Positions 5,805 through 13,640 of a stretch of 14,776 nt of DNA are shown here, piece after piece. The notes beneath the pieces were generated by a model. The model did no database searches and was not told where the DNA came from. It saw nothing but the letters and a program-made list of their open reading frames with translations. Location of the stretch: positions 1 through 14,776 of the forward strand of contig JBCDGZ010000163.1 of assembly GCA_038750655.1 (NCBI GenBank). Direction: 5' to 3'. Source of the DNA: JBCDGZ01 sp038750655. GTDB taxonomy: Bacteria; Bacteroidota; Bacteroidia; Chitinophagales; Saprospiraceae. Each line of letters opens with the position of its first letter. The stretch's first letter is position 1. Both the position numbers and the translations under genes were made by a program.

Positions 5805-7088
5805 ATGTCTAGAAACGCTTTACTCCTAACGCTTTGCCTTTTAATCAGCCTTGCTGCCCAGGCCCAAAAAACTTATCTGCACTGCGGCACTCTCATCGAT
5901 GGGATCAGTAATAATGCTCAGGCTGAGATGACCATTGTCGTTGAAAATAATACCATTATTGCCGTCAATCAAGGCTACACCGCTCCGGAGGCAGGTGTGC
6001 GTGTAGTTGATTTGAAGAGCCATACCGTTATGCCGGGCTGGATCGACTTGCATGTGCACCTCGAAGGGCAGTCTAGCCCCAAGCGTTACGAGGAGAATTT
6101 TCGCCTCAACGATGCTGATGTGGCTCTGCGTTCGACCATCTACGCCAAGCGGACGCTGATGGCGGGCTTCACTACCGTTCGCGATCTGGGGGGGACGGGG
6201 GTCAATGTTTCGCTGCGCAATGCCATCAATAAAGGCTTCGTAGACGGGCCGAGAATCTACACGGCGGAAAAGACTTTAGCCACAACGGGCGGACACGGCG
6301 ATCCGAGCAATGGGGTGCGCAAGGAGCTGATGGGTGATCCTGGGCCGAAGGAGGGTGTGCTCAATAGCATTGAGGATGCTCGTAAGGCGGTGCGGCAGCG
6401 CTATAAGAACGGTGCAGATGTGATCAAGGTGACGGCAACGGGCGGCGTTCTGAGCGTCGCCAAGGATGGTCAAGGCCCTCAACTAACCGAAGAAGAATTA
6501 AAGGCTATTGTCAGGACTGCCAATGACTACGGGATGACAACTGCAGCCCACGCGCACGGAGATGAAGGGATGCAACGAGCTGTTCGCGCCGGCATTACTT
6601 CCATTGAGCACGGTACCCTGATGAGCGAAGAGACGATGAATTTGATGAAAGAATATGGGACCTACTATGTCCCGACCATCTCTGCTGGTAAATATGTAGA
6701 AGAAAAGGCCAAAATACCGGGCTTCTATCCCGCCATCATCGTTCCCAAAGCCTTGGAAATTGGTCCGCAGATTCAGCAGACTTTCGCTCGGGCCTATCAG
6801 GCTGGGGTTACCATCGCCTTCGGCACTGACGCTGGGGTATTTCCGCACGGTGACAACGCCAAAGAGTTTCTCTACATGACCGAAGTCGGCATGCCCGTCA
6901 TGGAGGCCATCCACTCGGCTACCCGCGTAGCTGCTGAATTATTAAAAATTGACGATAAAATCGGGACAATTGGAACGGGAAAATTGGCAGATATTGTTGC
7001 AACACAAGGAAACCCCTTGCAGGACATCAATGCCGTCTTGGAAGTTGCCTTTGTTATGAAAGACGGAAAAATCTATAAGGAACAATAA
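5805..7088 (+). CDS. Secreted metal-dependent amidohydrolase (imidazolonepropionase/prolidase-like)
   Basis: The 427-residue protein carries a signal peptide with a likely cut after AQA (residue 20), so it acts in the periplasm or outside. Its amidohydrolase-superfamily barrel is complete: metal ligands HVH (His83, His85) after GWIDLH, the probable carboxylated lysine in DVIKVTATGG (Lys208), HAHG (His249 with His251 nearby), IEHGT (His269) and FGTDAG (Asp342). The beta-sandwich halves are at 22-75 and 385-425, ending in GKLADIVATQGNPL. This set is typical of the subgroup annotated as Xaa-Pro dipeptidase or imidazolonepropionase-like; characterised relatives hydrolyse N-acylated or prolyl dipeptides, so peptide turnover is a fair guess, but the substrate cannot be read from the sequence. 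The ATG at 5805 gives the complete signal peptide. It is separated from the YheT-type gene by 2 bp, implying coupling. Confidence 0.95.
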   Translation: MSRNALLLTLCLLISLAAQAQKTYLHCGTLIDGISNNAQAEMTIVVENNTIIAVNQGYTAPEAGVRVVDLKSHTVMPGWIDLHVHLEGQSSPKRYEENFRLNDADVALRSTIYAKRTLMAGFTTVRDLGGTGVNVSLRNAINKGFVDGPRIYTAEKTLATTGGHGDPSNGVRKELMGDPGPKEGVLNSIEDARKAVRQRYKNGADVIKVTATGGVLSVAKDGQGPQLTEEELKAIVRTANDYGMTTAAHAHGDEGMQRAVRAGITSIEHGTLMSEETMNLMKEYGTYYVPTISAGKYVEEKAKIPGFYPAIIVPKALEIGPQIQQTFARAYQAGVTIAFGTDAGVFPHGDNAKEFLYMTEVGMPVMEAIHSATRVAAELLKIDDKIGTIGTGKLADIVATQGNPLQDINAVLEVAFVMKDGKIYKEQ

Positions 7089-7090
7089 AA

Positions 7091-8053
7091 ATGCCTTACA
7101 TCAACCAAACTTCTTACCGAGCGCCGCTGCTACTGCGCTACCATCATTTTAACACCATGCTTCGCCCGGCGATTCATCGCGTGCCGGGGGTGCAGTACCA
7201 ACGCGAGCGGATTTTTACGCCCGACGACGACTTTCTTGATCTGGATTGGTCGATAGTCGGGGGCGATCGGCTGGTGGTGATGCTGCACGGCTTGGAGGGC
7301 AGCAGCGATAGTACCTATGTGAAGAGCCTCGTCCGGCTGTCCAACCGGGAGGGCTGGGATGGGCTGGCGATTAACTTTCGGAGCTGCAGTGGGGAGATGA
7401 ACCGGCATCTGCATTCTTACCACAGCGGTGACACTAGCGACTTGGATTTGGTCTTGCAGCATGTACTGAGCAAGGGAAGATACCGGGAGATTTGCATCGC
7501 AGGCTTTAGCCTGGGGGGCAATGTAACCTTGAAGTTTACAGGAGAAAAGGGGAGCGCGATCTATCCGGAGGTCAAAAAAGTGGTCGCCGTTTCGGTGCCT
7601 ATTCATTTAGAAAGTAGCAGTTATGAGCTGGGCAAATGGCACAATCGGATTTATATGGGGCGTTTTATGAATTCACTAAAAAGTAAGGTGCAGCAAAAGC
7701 TAGCCCTGATTGGCGACCATATTGATTTAGAGGCTGTGATGGCCTCCCGGACTTTTGGCGATTTTGACGAGCACTTCACCGCCCCGGTCAACGGCTTCAA
7801 AAATGCCATAGATTATTGGACGCAATCAAGTAGTCTACAATTCATACCTAGCATATCAGTACCCACACTGCTCATCAATGCCCGAGATGATTCCTTTCTG
7901 AGTGATCGCTGCTATCCGGTCGAGCTGGCCGAGCAGCACCCTTTCTTTCATTTTGAGGCTCCACAACACGGCGGTCATGTCGGATTTGTGCTGCTTCGGA
8001 ATGATAATTTCATGTGGATAGAAAAGCGGATTGTACAATTTTTAAAATCCTGA
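7091..8053 (+). CDS. YheT/ABHD1-3-type alpha/beta hydrolase
   Basis: The 320-residue cytoplasmic protein has the YheT (UPF0017, EMBH) pattern. It shows VVMLHGLEGSS (62-72, oxyanion region), INFRSCSGEMNR (94-105), the nucleophile elbow GFSLGGN with Ser140, NARDDSF (263-269, catalytic Asp266 or Asp267) and HGGHVGF with catalytic His296. All three triad residues are present and the length is normal. Members are thought to be esterases or lipases, and eukaryotic ABHD3 acts on phospholipids; the bacterial substrate is unknown. The N-terminus (YRAPLLLRYHHFNTMLRP) is the usual lead-in that packs against the core. It starts 2 bp after the amidohydrolase stop and is the last gene of the plus-strand run. 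No clear terminator follows; only a bulged hairpin without a T-run spans the stop codon. Confidence 0.93.
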   Translation: MPYINQTSYRAPLLLRYHHFNTMLRPAIHRVPGVQYQRERIFTPDDDFLDLDWSIVGGDRLVVMLHGLEGSSDSTYVKSLVRLSNREGWDGLAINFRSCSGEMNRHLHSYHSGDTSDLDLVLQHVLSKGRYREICIAGFSLGGNVTLKFTGEKGSAIYPEVKKVVAVSVPIHLESSSYELGKWHNRIYMGRFMNSLKSKVQQKLALIGDHIDLEAVMASRTFGDFDEHFTAPVNGFKNAIDYWTQSSSLQFIPSISVPTLLINARDDSFLSDRCYPVELAEQHPFFHFEAPQHGGHVGFVLLRNDNFMWIEKRIVQFLKS

Positions 8054-8151
8054 CTTAATAATTCGTTAAAAACCCTTAATCAGGCATAATTTAGCGAACT
8101 TAGATGGTTCTATATTCGTACATTAGCCGATAATATTTGTCAACAGTCTGG

Positions 8152-11100
8152 ATGAAAGAACGTCCCGAAGAAAGGTTAGAGAATTTTTTCCAACGTCTCA
8201 AGAGAAGACGCTTGATCAAAGTGTTGTTTCGCTACTTGAAATGGCTAGCCTTTACTGTGTTTTTGCTGATCATTATCCTTTGGGTGGTACTGCAAAATAA
8301 AGACTTTCAAAACTGGGCGGTTGATAAAACCACTACCTATCTCTCCGAAGAATTGCAGACTAGAGTAGAGCTGGAACGCATCGATCTGGAATTGTTTAGT
8401 AAATTGGTCCTGGAGAATTTTTACGTCGAAGATTTACAGGGCGATACCCTGCTGTACAGCAAAAAGCTGAAGACCACCCTCAGCGCAGATCTATTGGGGA
8501 TTTTGACCGGGCGACTGGACATCGATGATATTCATTTGGATGAGGGAAAATTCTACCTTCGTCGGGATTCCGGGCAGCACAAGAATAACCTCAACTTACT
8601 GCTGGCCAAGTTGAAGAATCCCTCGGCTCCCAAAAAGAAGAAAAAAAGCAGCAGCTCTAGGCCCTTTTTCTTAGACATCGATGCCTTGCACCTCAATAAT
8701 GTTCGCTTTGAGCAGGATGATCGGGTCAAAGGTCAGCGCATTAGCGCAGAGATTCGATCGGGGAATATTCAGATTGATAGCCTAGACTTGGAGCATAAGC
8801 GATTCGTGATTCGTTCTGCGGTAATCGAAAGGCCGATTGTGAGCATTGAGGAGTTGGAGAAGATGCCGCTACTGGAGCAGGTGGATACCAGCGAAGTGGC
8901 TACGACGGAGCCCGAGGAGGAGGAAGCAAGCCTGAGCATCCACCTAGGGAGCCTCCGGCTAAGCGAAGGAGACTTTAGCCTCGACAACTTCCGCAAGGCA
9001 CCGACCCGCACCAAACCGCCTACGGCCATCGACTTTCAACACCTCGACATCAGTGGCATCGACATCTCTATCGACGACTTTGACTACCAAAAAGACCGCT
9101 ACAGCGGCACAATCAATAACATCAGCCTGAGCGAGGAAAGTGGCTTTGTTCTAGAAAAACTGGCCGCTAATCAAGCACTGGTCACTAATCGCCTCATCCA
9201 ATTGGAAGGCATGCAACTCATCACCCCCAACAGTCGCATTCAGGATACCCTGGAGTTCAAATTCCGCTCCTTCGACGACTTTGGAGATTTTGAAGACAAA
9301 ATTCGCATGAAGGGCGATTTCAAAAACTCTCGAATTGCCCTCAAGGACATCTTTGCCTTTGCCCCTAAGCTGGGCGAGAATGCTTTTTTCAAACAAAATG
9401 AAGAAGCCATTTTCGAAGTAGATGGATTGATTACGGGGAAAGTCAACAACCTCAAGGGCAATCGCCTGGCCCTCAACCTAGGCAACCGGCTGCGCCTGCG
9501 CGGAAACTTCAACTCCCGCAACCTGGCCGTGCGCAACGACGAAATGCTCAACCTCCGGCTAGAGCGCCTACAAACCGATATGGCCACCTTGCGCCTGCTC
9601 ATCCCGGACTTCAGCCCGCCGGCCAACTTCGATAAACTCGGTAAGCTCGACTTTAGCGGCCGCTTCGATGGCTTCTTTACCGACTTTGTGGCCTACGGTG
9701 CGCTGACTACCGACCTGGGAAAGGCCGAGATGGATATGCGGATGGACCTGCGGGAGGGCCGCGTGGCCGCCAATTATAACGGTCGACTTTCGCTGACGGA
9801 CTTTGACCTCAAATCCTGGTCGGGCAACCAAGATGTGGGCAATATCACCTTCGTCTCTGAAGTCCGCGAGGGCCGAGGGCTAACCATTGAAACGGTAAAT
9901 GCGAAGCTCAATGGGCAGATTGCCAGTTTTACCTTCAAGGACTACACCTACGAGAATGTGACGCTCGATGGCGTACTTAATCAAGATCTCTTCGACGGAG
10001 AACTCAACATCAAGGATGACAACATCGATTTCTCTTTCGATGGATCAATCGATTATTCTGATAGCATTCCGGCTTTCAACTTCATCGCTAATGTTAACAA
10101 GGCCGATCTGTACGCGCTCAACTTGGTGAAAAAACCGCTGACGCTGGCTGGCGATGTCGACTTCAGCCTGAAAGGGCGGGGCTTATCTAGCTTGCAAGGC
10201 CGGGCCTCCGTTTATGATCTTAACCTAGTTCGCTTTGATACCCAGTTGTATCAGGTAGATACTATTGAGCTGTCTTCCATCTTTGACGAACAACAGCGGG
10301 TTTTTACGCTGCACTCCGAGGTCTTGGAATTGAGTCTGCGTGGGCTTTTTGACATCGAGCGGGTGCCGGAGGCGGTTTTGCAGTATTTTGAAACCAATTT
10401 TAAAGCAGTAGCTGATCGTTTCAATATCCACAGCAAGGGCAAGGACATCGGGCCGCATCAATTTCATTATCAGCTCTCCTTACACGATTCTAAAAACCTT
10501 ACTACGCTATTTGCCGAGCAACTGGATACCATTCGCAATTTGGAGTTGAAGGGATTTGTAGATTTAATTAGCGACAGCATTAATTTGGATCTAGGCTTGC
10601 CTCGGATTAAATTTGGTAATGTTATCATGGATGACATCGTCTTTTTGATCAATGGAAAAGCCGATAGCAGCGATATAGAATTGGGGATTTACCATACCAG
10701 CATCAATAACAAGCAGCATTTTGAACCCCTGACCCTGGTCGGCCATTGGGATAAGGAGCAGTTCGATTTTGAAGTCAATGCCACCAATTTTACAGATGTG
10801 CTGGACAATTTTAACCTCAATGGACAGTTTACCTTTATCGATGAATATTTCCAGATCAAGTTTCTGCCTTCCAACCTGGTCATCCTCAAAGAAAACTGGG
10901 ACATCGACGAAGATAACTATATCCGTTTTGGCAAAAATTATATCCAGACCCAAAACTTCAGCCTCAGTCAGGCCATGCGCAACATCGAGGTCACCAGCAG
11001 CTCCGAAAATGGGCTGACCTTCGATATTTCAGGCTTTGACCTGTCGCTTATCGATGAGCTTTGGCGTTACGATAAGCTGGACTTTTCTGGGCCCTTCGAG

Positions 11101-13038
11101 ATGTCCATCGATATTGACAATATTTTCAAAATGGAAGATATGCGATTGATGGTGGAGGCGGATACCTTTAGGGTTAATGAGGATGACTGGGGGCATTTTC
11201 GGCTGGATGCCAATATGCCTTCACTCTCTGAACTCGTTCGAGGGAATATGAGTATCACGCGCGGGGATGAGCAGCTGACTGCCGAAGGCTACTTCGCACC
11301 TCCAGCTGCCCGTAAAAATCAGTCCTCCTATCGCGTCTTTAAAATTGATGCCAATATTGTCAACTATTCTATGCACATCGCAGAGTACTGGATCGGTGGT
11401 GGGGTGACCAATACAACGGGGCGTTTTGATGCTCAGGTGGATATTTGGAGTGCGGGCGACGGGCCGGAGCTGGACGGCGAAATTTATGTCCGCGATCTTG
11501 CCGTAACCATCAATTACCTCAAAACCCGCTATTTTGCCAAATCAGGGATAATGAAGGTCAACAATCGCTATCTTTTCGATGCCTCCGGTAACACGATTAC
11601 AGATAAGTATGGCAATACGGCGCAGCTGGAAGGAGGTATCACTCACAATAAGCTTCGAAACCTTAGCCTGGAGGCTACTGTAACCTCCGATCGCTTCTTG
11701 GTGCTGGATACCAAGAAGGAGGACAACGATATTTACTATGGCCACTGTCTAGGAGGAGGAACGATTACTTTTGGGGGAACTTTTCAAAAGACTGACCTCA
11801 GCATTGACGCCGTTACGGGAGAAGATACCCGTCTGATTATTCCGATTACCGAAGAAAAGAATGCAGGAGAAATTTCCTTTATCAAACTGATTAACAAAGA
11901 TGACCTCAAGAAAGAGGATAAGGATAAAAAGCCCTCGGAGCTGAGAGGATTTGAGGTAGACATCAACCTGACCTTCAATGAATTGGCCGAGGTACTGCTG
12001 GTCTTCGACGAGCGAGCTGGTGATATTATCAAAGGGCAGGGCAGGGGAGCAGTACAAATGTTCATCTCCCGCTCGGGCAATATTTCGATGTTTGGGGATT
12101 ACGAAATTGAAACCGGGGAGTACCTCTTCACCCTCTACAATTTTATCAACAAACCTTTCATTGTCAACCAAGGGGGCAACATCCGCTGGACCGGCGACCC
12201 TTATAACGCAACCATCGACTTTGTCGCAGAATACAAGGGATTAAAAACCTCGATGTTCAACCTGCTGGTCGAATACCTCAATACCGATGAGCTGCGGGCA
12301 GAGGCCCGTAATTCGACCGATGTCGATCTAAAGATGAGCCTAAATGGCCAGCTGTTGCAGCCCAACATTTCTTTTGACATCGGATTTCCGAGCATTGATG
12401 GACAGATTAAAAGCTTTACCGATAGCAAAATGCGCATCGTCCGCAGAGACCCCAATGAGCTGAACCGACAGGTCTTCGGACTCTTGGTGATAGGCAGTTT
12501 CCTCCCCTCCGGACAATCCCCTCTAGCCGGCACCCAGGGCATCATTGGCATCAATACCCTCAGCGAGATGGTCACCAACCAGCTGTCGATCTACCTAACA
12601 GAGCTATTAGCCGAAGTATTCACTGATGTAGGCTTCATCTCCGGCGTTGACTTTGACATCAACTACAACATCTATCAATCCCAGGATTTGACCATCAGCG
12701 GCGATAACATCACCACAGGCAATGAGATTGCATTGGATTTCAAAACCGATCTTTTTGACGACCGCCTTTCGCTCAACTTTGGGGGAAATATTGACTGGGG
12801 AAGCGCCAGTACGCCGGGGCAGTCCGGGGCCTTCCTCGCTGGAGAATTTGTCCTGGAATACGTCCTCACCCGCGACCGCCGCTTCAAGGTCCGCTTCTAT
12901 CAGCTGTCGGATCAAACCATTATTTCCGGACGTCGCAACAAGACCGGTCTGGGGTTGAGTTTCCGCCGGGAGTTTGATTCTTTTGGAGAGTTTATCAGGG
13001 GAATGAAGAAAACGGCGAAAAAAATTATTGATGACTAG
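8152..13038 (+). CDS. TamB-like translocation/assembly module protein (DUF490)
   Basis: The 1628-residue protein has a basic cytoplasmic N-terminus, one membrane helix (about residues 27-48) and a long periplasmic body of short repeated beta-strands (F-LSL-D-L-D pattern), as in AsmA/TamB proteins that form a lipid-carrying beta-groove between inner and outer membranes. The C-terminal DUF490 region is recognisable from about residue 1180: GRGAVQMFISRSGNISMFGDYEIETGEYLFTL (two parts near 1295-1326), GGNIRWTGDPYNATIDFVAEY, and NELNRQVFGLLVIGSFLP near 1435-1452. A Lys/Ser stretch (about 160-172) and an acidic patch (about 253-262) are probably linkers. The frame is open to TTG 8137, but ATG 8152 gives a better leader. 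The usual partner, a TamA/BamA-like outer-membrane barrel, is not next to it. The 98-bp gap upstream has only a weak promoter-like TATATTCG near 8111. Role is inferred from family: envelope lipid transport or outer-membrane protein assembly. Confidence 0.93.
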   Translation: MKERPEERLENFFQRLKRRRLIKVLFRYLKWLAFTVFLLIIILWVVLQNKDFQNWAVDKTTTYLSEELQTRVELERIDLELFSKLVLENFYVEDLQGDTLLYSKKLKTTLSADLLGILTGRLDIDDIHLDEGKFYLRRDSGQHKNNLNLLLAKLKNPSAPKKKKKSSSSRPFFLDIDALHLNNVRFEQDDRVKGQRISAEIRSGNIQIDSLDLEHKRFVIRSAVIERPIVSIEELEKMPLLEQVDTSEVATTEPEEEEASLSIHLGSLRLSEGDFSLDNFRKAPTRTKPPTAIDFQHLDISGIDISIDDFDYQKDRYSGTINNISLSEESGFVLEKLAANQALVTNRLIQLEGMQLITPNSRIQDTLEFKFRSFDDFGDFEDKIRMKGDFKNSRIALKDIFAFAPKLGENAFFKQNEEAIFEVDGLITGKVNNLKGNRLALNLGNRLRLRGNFNSRNLAVRNDEMLNLRLERLQTDMATLRLLIPDFSPPANFDKLGKLDFSGRFDGFFTDFVAYGALTTDLGKAEMDMRMDLREGRVAANYNGRLSLTDFDLKSWSGNQDVGNITFVSEVREGRGLTIETVNAKLNGQIASFTFKDYTYENVTLDGVLNQDLFDGELNIKDDNIDFSFDGSIDYSDSIPAFNFIANVNKADLYALNLVKKPLTLAGDVDFSLKGRGLSSLQGRASVYDLNLVRFDTQLYQVDTIELSSIFDEQQRVFTLHSEVLELSLRGLFDIERVPEAVLQYFETNFKAVADRFNIHSKGKDIGPHQFHYQLSLHDSKNLTTLFAEQLDTIRNLELKGFVDLISDSINLDLGLPRIKFGNVIMDDIVFLINGKADSSDIELGIYHTSINNKQHFEPLTLVGHWDKEQFDFEVNATNFTDVLDNFNLNGQFTFIDEYFQIKFLPSNLVILKENWDIDEDNYIRFGKNYIQTQNFSLSQAMRNIEVTSSSENGLTFDISGFDLSLIDELWRYDKLDFSGPFEMSIDIDNIFKMEDMRLMVEADTFRVNEDDWGHFRLDANMPSLSELVRGNMSITRGDEQLTAEGYFAPPAARKNQSSYRVFKIDANIVNYSMHIAEYWIGGGVTNTTGRFDAQVDIWSAGDGPELDGEIYVRDLAVTINYLKTRYFAKSGIMKVNNRYLFDASGNTITDKYGNTAQLEGGITHNKLRNLSLEATVTSDRFLVLDTKKEDNDIYYGHCLGGGTITFGGTFQKTDLSIDAVTGEDTRLIIPITEEKNAGEISFIKLINKDDLKKEDKDKKPSELRGFEVDINLTFNELAEVLLVFDERAGDIIKGQGRGAVQMFISRSGNISMFGDYEIETGEYLFTLYNFINKPFIVNQGGNIRWTGDPYNATIDFVAEYKGLKTSMFNLLVEYLNTDELRAEARNSTDVDLKMSLNGQLLQPNISFDIGFPSIDGQIKSFTDSKMRIVRRDPNELNRQVFGLLVIGSFLPSGQSPLAGTQGIIGINTLSEMVTNQLSIYLTELLAEVFTDVGFISGVDFDINYNIYQSQDLTISGDNITTGNEIALDFKTDLFDDRLSLNFGGNIDWGSASTPGQSGAFLAGEFVLEYVLTRDRRFKVRFYQLSDQTIISGRRNKTGLGLSFRREFDSFGEFIRGMKKTAKKIIDD

Positions 13039-13070
13039 TCGCTCAGTCAACCGACAATTTAACCCAAATT

Positions 13071-13103
13071 ATTGCCAGATATTAGTAGTGTTTATTATGT
13101 TTA
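13071..13103 (+). promoter_or_regulatory. Possible promoter of the 13137 gene
   Basis: ATTG at 13071-13074 and TATGTTTA at 13096-13103, 21 bp apart, each miss the Bacteroidota TTTG / TAnnTTTG consensus by one base. Transcription would start near 13110, leaving a leader of about 27 nt. The match is weak on its own, but a promoter is expected in this 98-bp gap. Confidence 0.35.
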
Positions 13104-13128
13104 TGAGACCAAAAACTGATTAAACATA
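13096..13128. promoter_or_regulatory. Perfect 8-bp inverted repeat upstream of the 13137 gene
   Basis: TATGTTTA (13096-13103) and TAAACATA (13121-13128) are perfect inverted copies with a 17-bp spacer, ending 8 bp before the ATG. The left arm coincides with the suspected -7 element. It may be an operator, an RNA hairpin over the start region, or a pair of back-to-back -7 elements. Confidence 0.4.
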
Positions 13129-13136
13129 CGCTCACT

Positions 13137-13640
13137 ATGAAAGCCGCAACCATACATGAGCTTAAGAGGCAGCTCAATGCCTGTGACCATAAGCTACTTT
13201 TATTTTTTTGTCTGCGACTCGCTAAATTCAAGAAGGAGAACAAAGAACTACTGACCTATCTGCTCTTTGAAGCGGATGATGAGGAGGGTTATATTGCCAG
13301 CGTTAAACGGGAAATTGAGGCTATGATGGAAGAGGCCAATAAACCCAGTTTGTACCTCACCAAAAAAAGTGTGCGAAAGACCATCCGCATTTTGGATAAG
13401 TTTATTCGCTACTCGGGGGAAAAGGAAACAGAGGTAGAGCTGCGCCTCTTTCTGTGTGAACAAATGAAGCAAAACCGTATTCCGCTCAGTAGAAGTCGGG
13501 TGTTGACCAAAATCTTTGAAGGGCAGATTAAAAAGATCAATACGGCTTTGTCCAAGCTACACGAGGATTTACAGTACGACTATCGAATAGAAATGAGTGA
13601 GCGTTTGGGTATCGACCCACCCCCCGATTTTAGTTTTTGA
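13137..13640 (+). CDS. Conserved-looking helical protein of unknown function
   Basis: The 167-residue protein is charged, Lys/Glu-rich and predicted almost entirely helical, with no signal peptide or membrane helix, so it is probably cytoplasmic. I do not recognise a named family. Stretches that look constrained are LRLAKFKKENKELLTYLLFEA (split at 26-35 and 36-46), the Tyr-Leu-Thr-Lys-Lys run at 72-77 with RKTIR, then KFIRYSG, EVELRLFLCEQ (119-130 or so) and a closing KLHEDLQYDY, and I believe similar proteins occur in other Bacteroidota. The heptad-like spacing suggests a helical bundle or coiled coil. The ATG at 13137 is the first start in frame after stops. It lies 98 bp after tamB and shares its last 11 bp with the convergent nuclease-family gene. 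Confidence 0.85.
   Translation: MKAATIHELKRQLNACDHKLLLFFCLRLAKFKKENKELLTYLLFEADDEEGYIASVKREIEAMMEEANKPSLYLTKKSVRKTIRILDKFIRYSGEKETEVELRLFLCEQMKQNRIPLSRSRVLTKIFEGQIKKINTALSKLHEDLQYDYRIEMSERLGIDPPPDFSF

Noticed and set aside
8050..8083. Hairpin over the YheT stop codon (CTGACTTAA with TTAATCAG) as a terminator
   Set aside because: The stem is A/T-rich with a bulged C, the loop is 17 nt and no T-run follows, so evidence for termination is too thin.
9240..9626. 128-codon minus-strand frame inside tamB, and similar ones at 10591-10953 and 12201-12578
   Set aside because: All are antisense shadows within the TamB coding frame with biased Arg/Ser/Leu composition.
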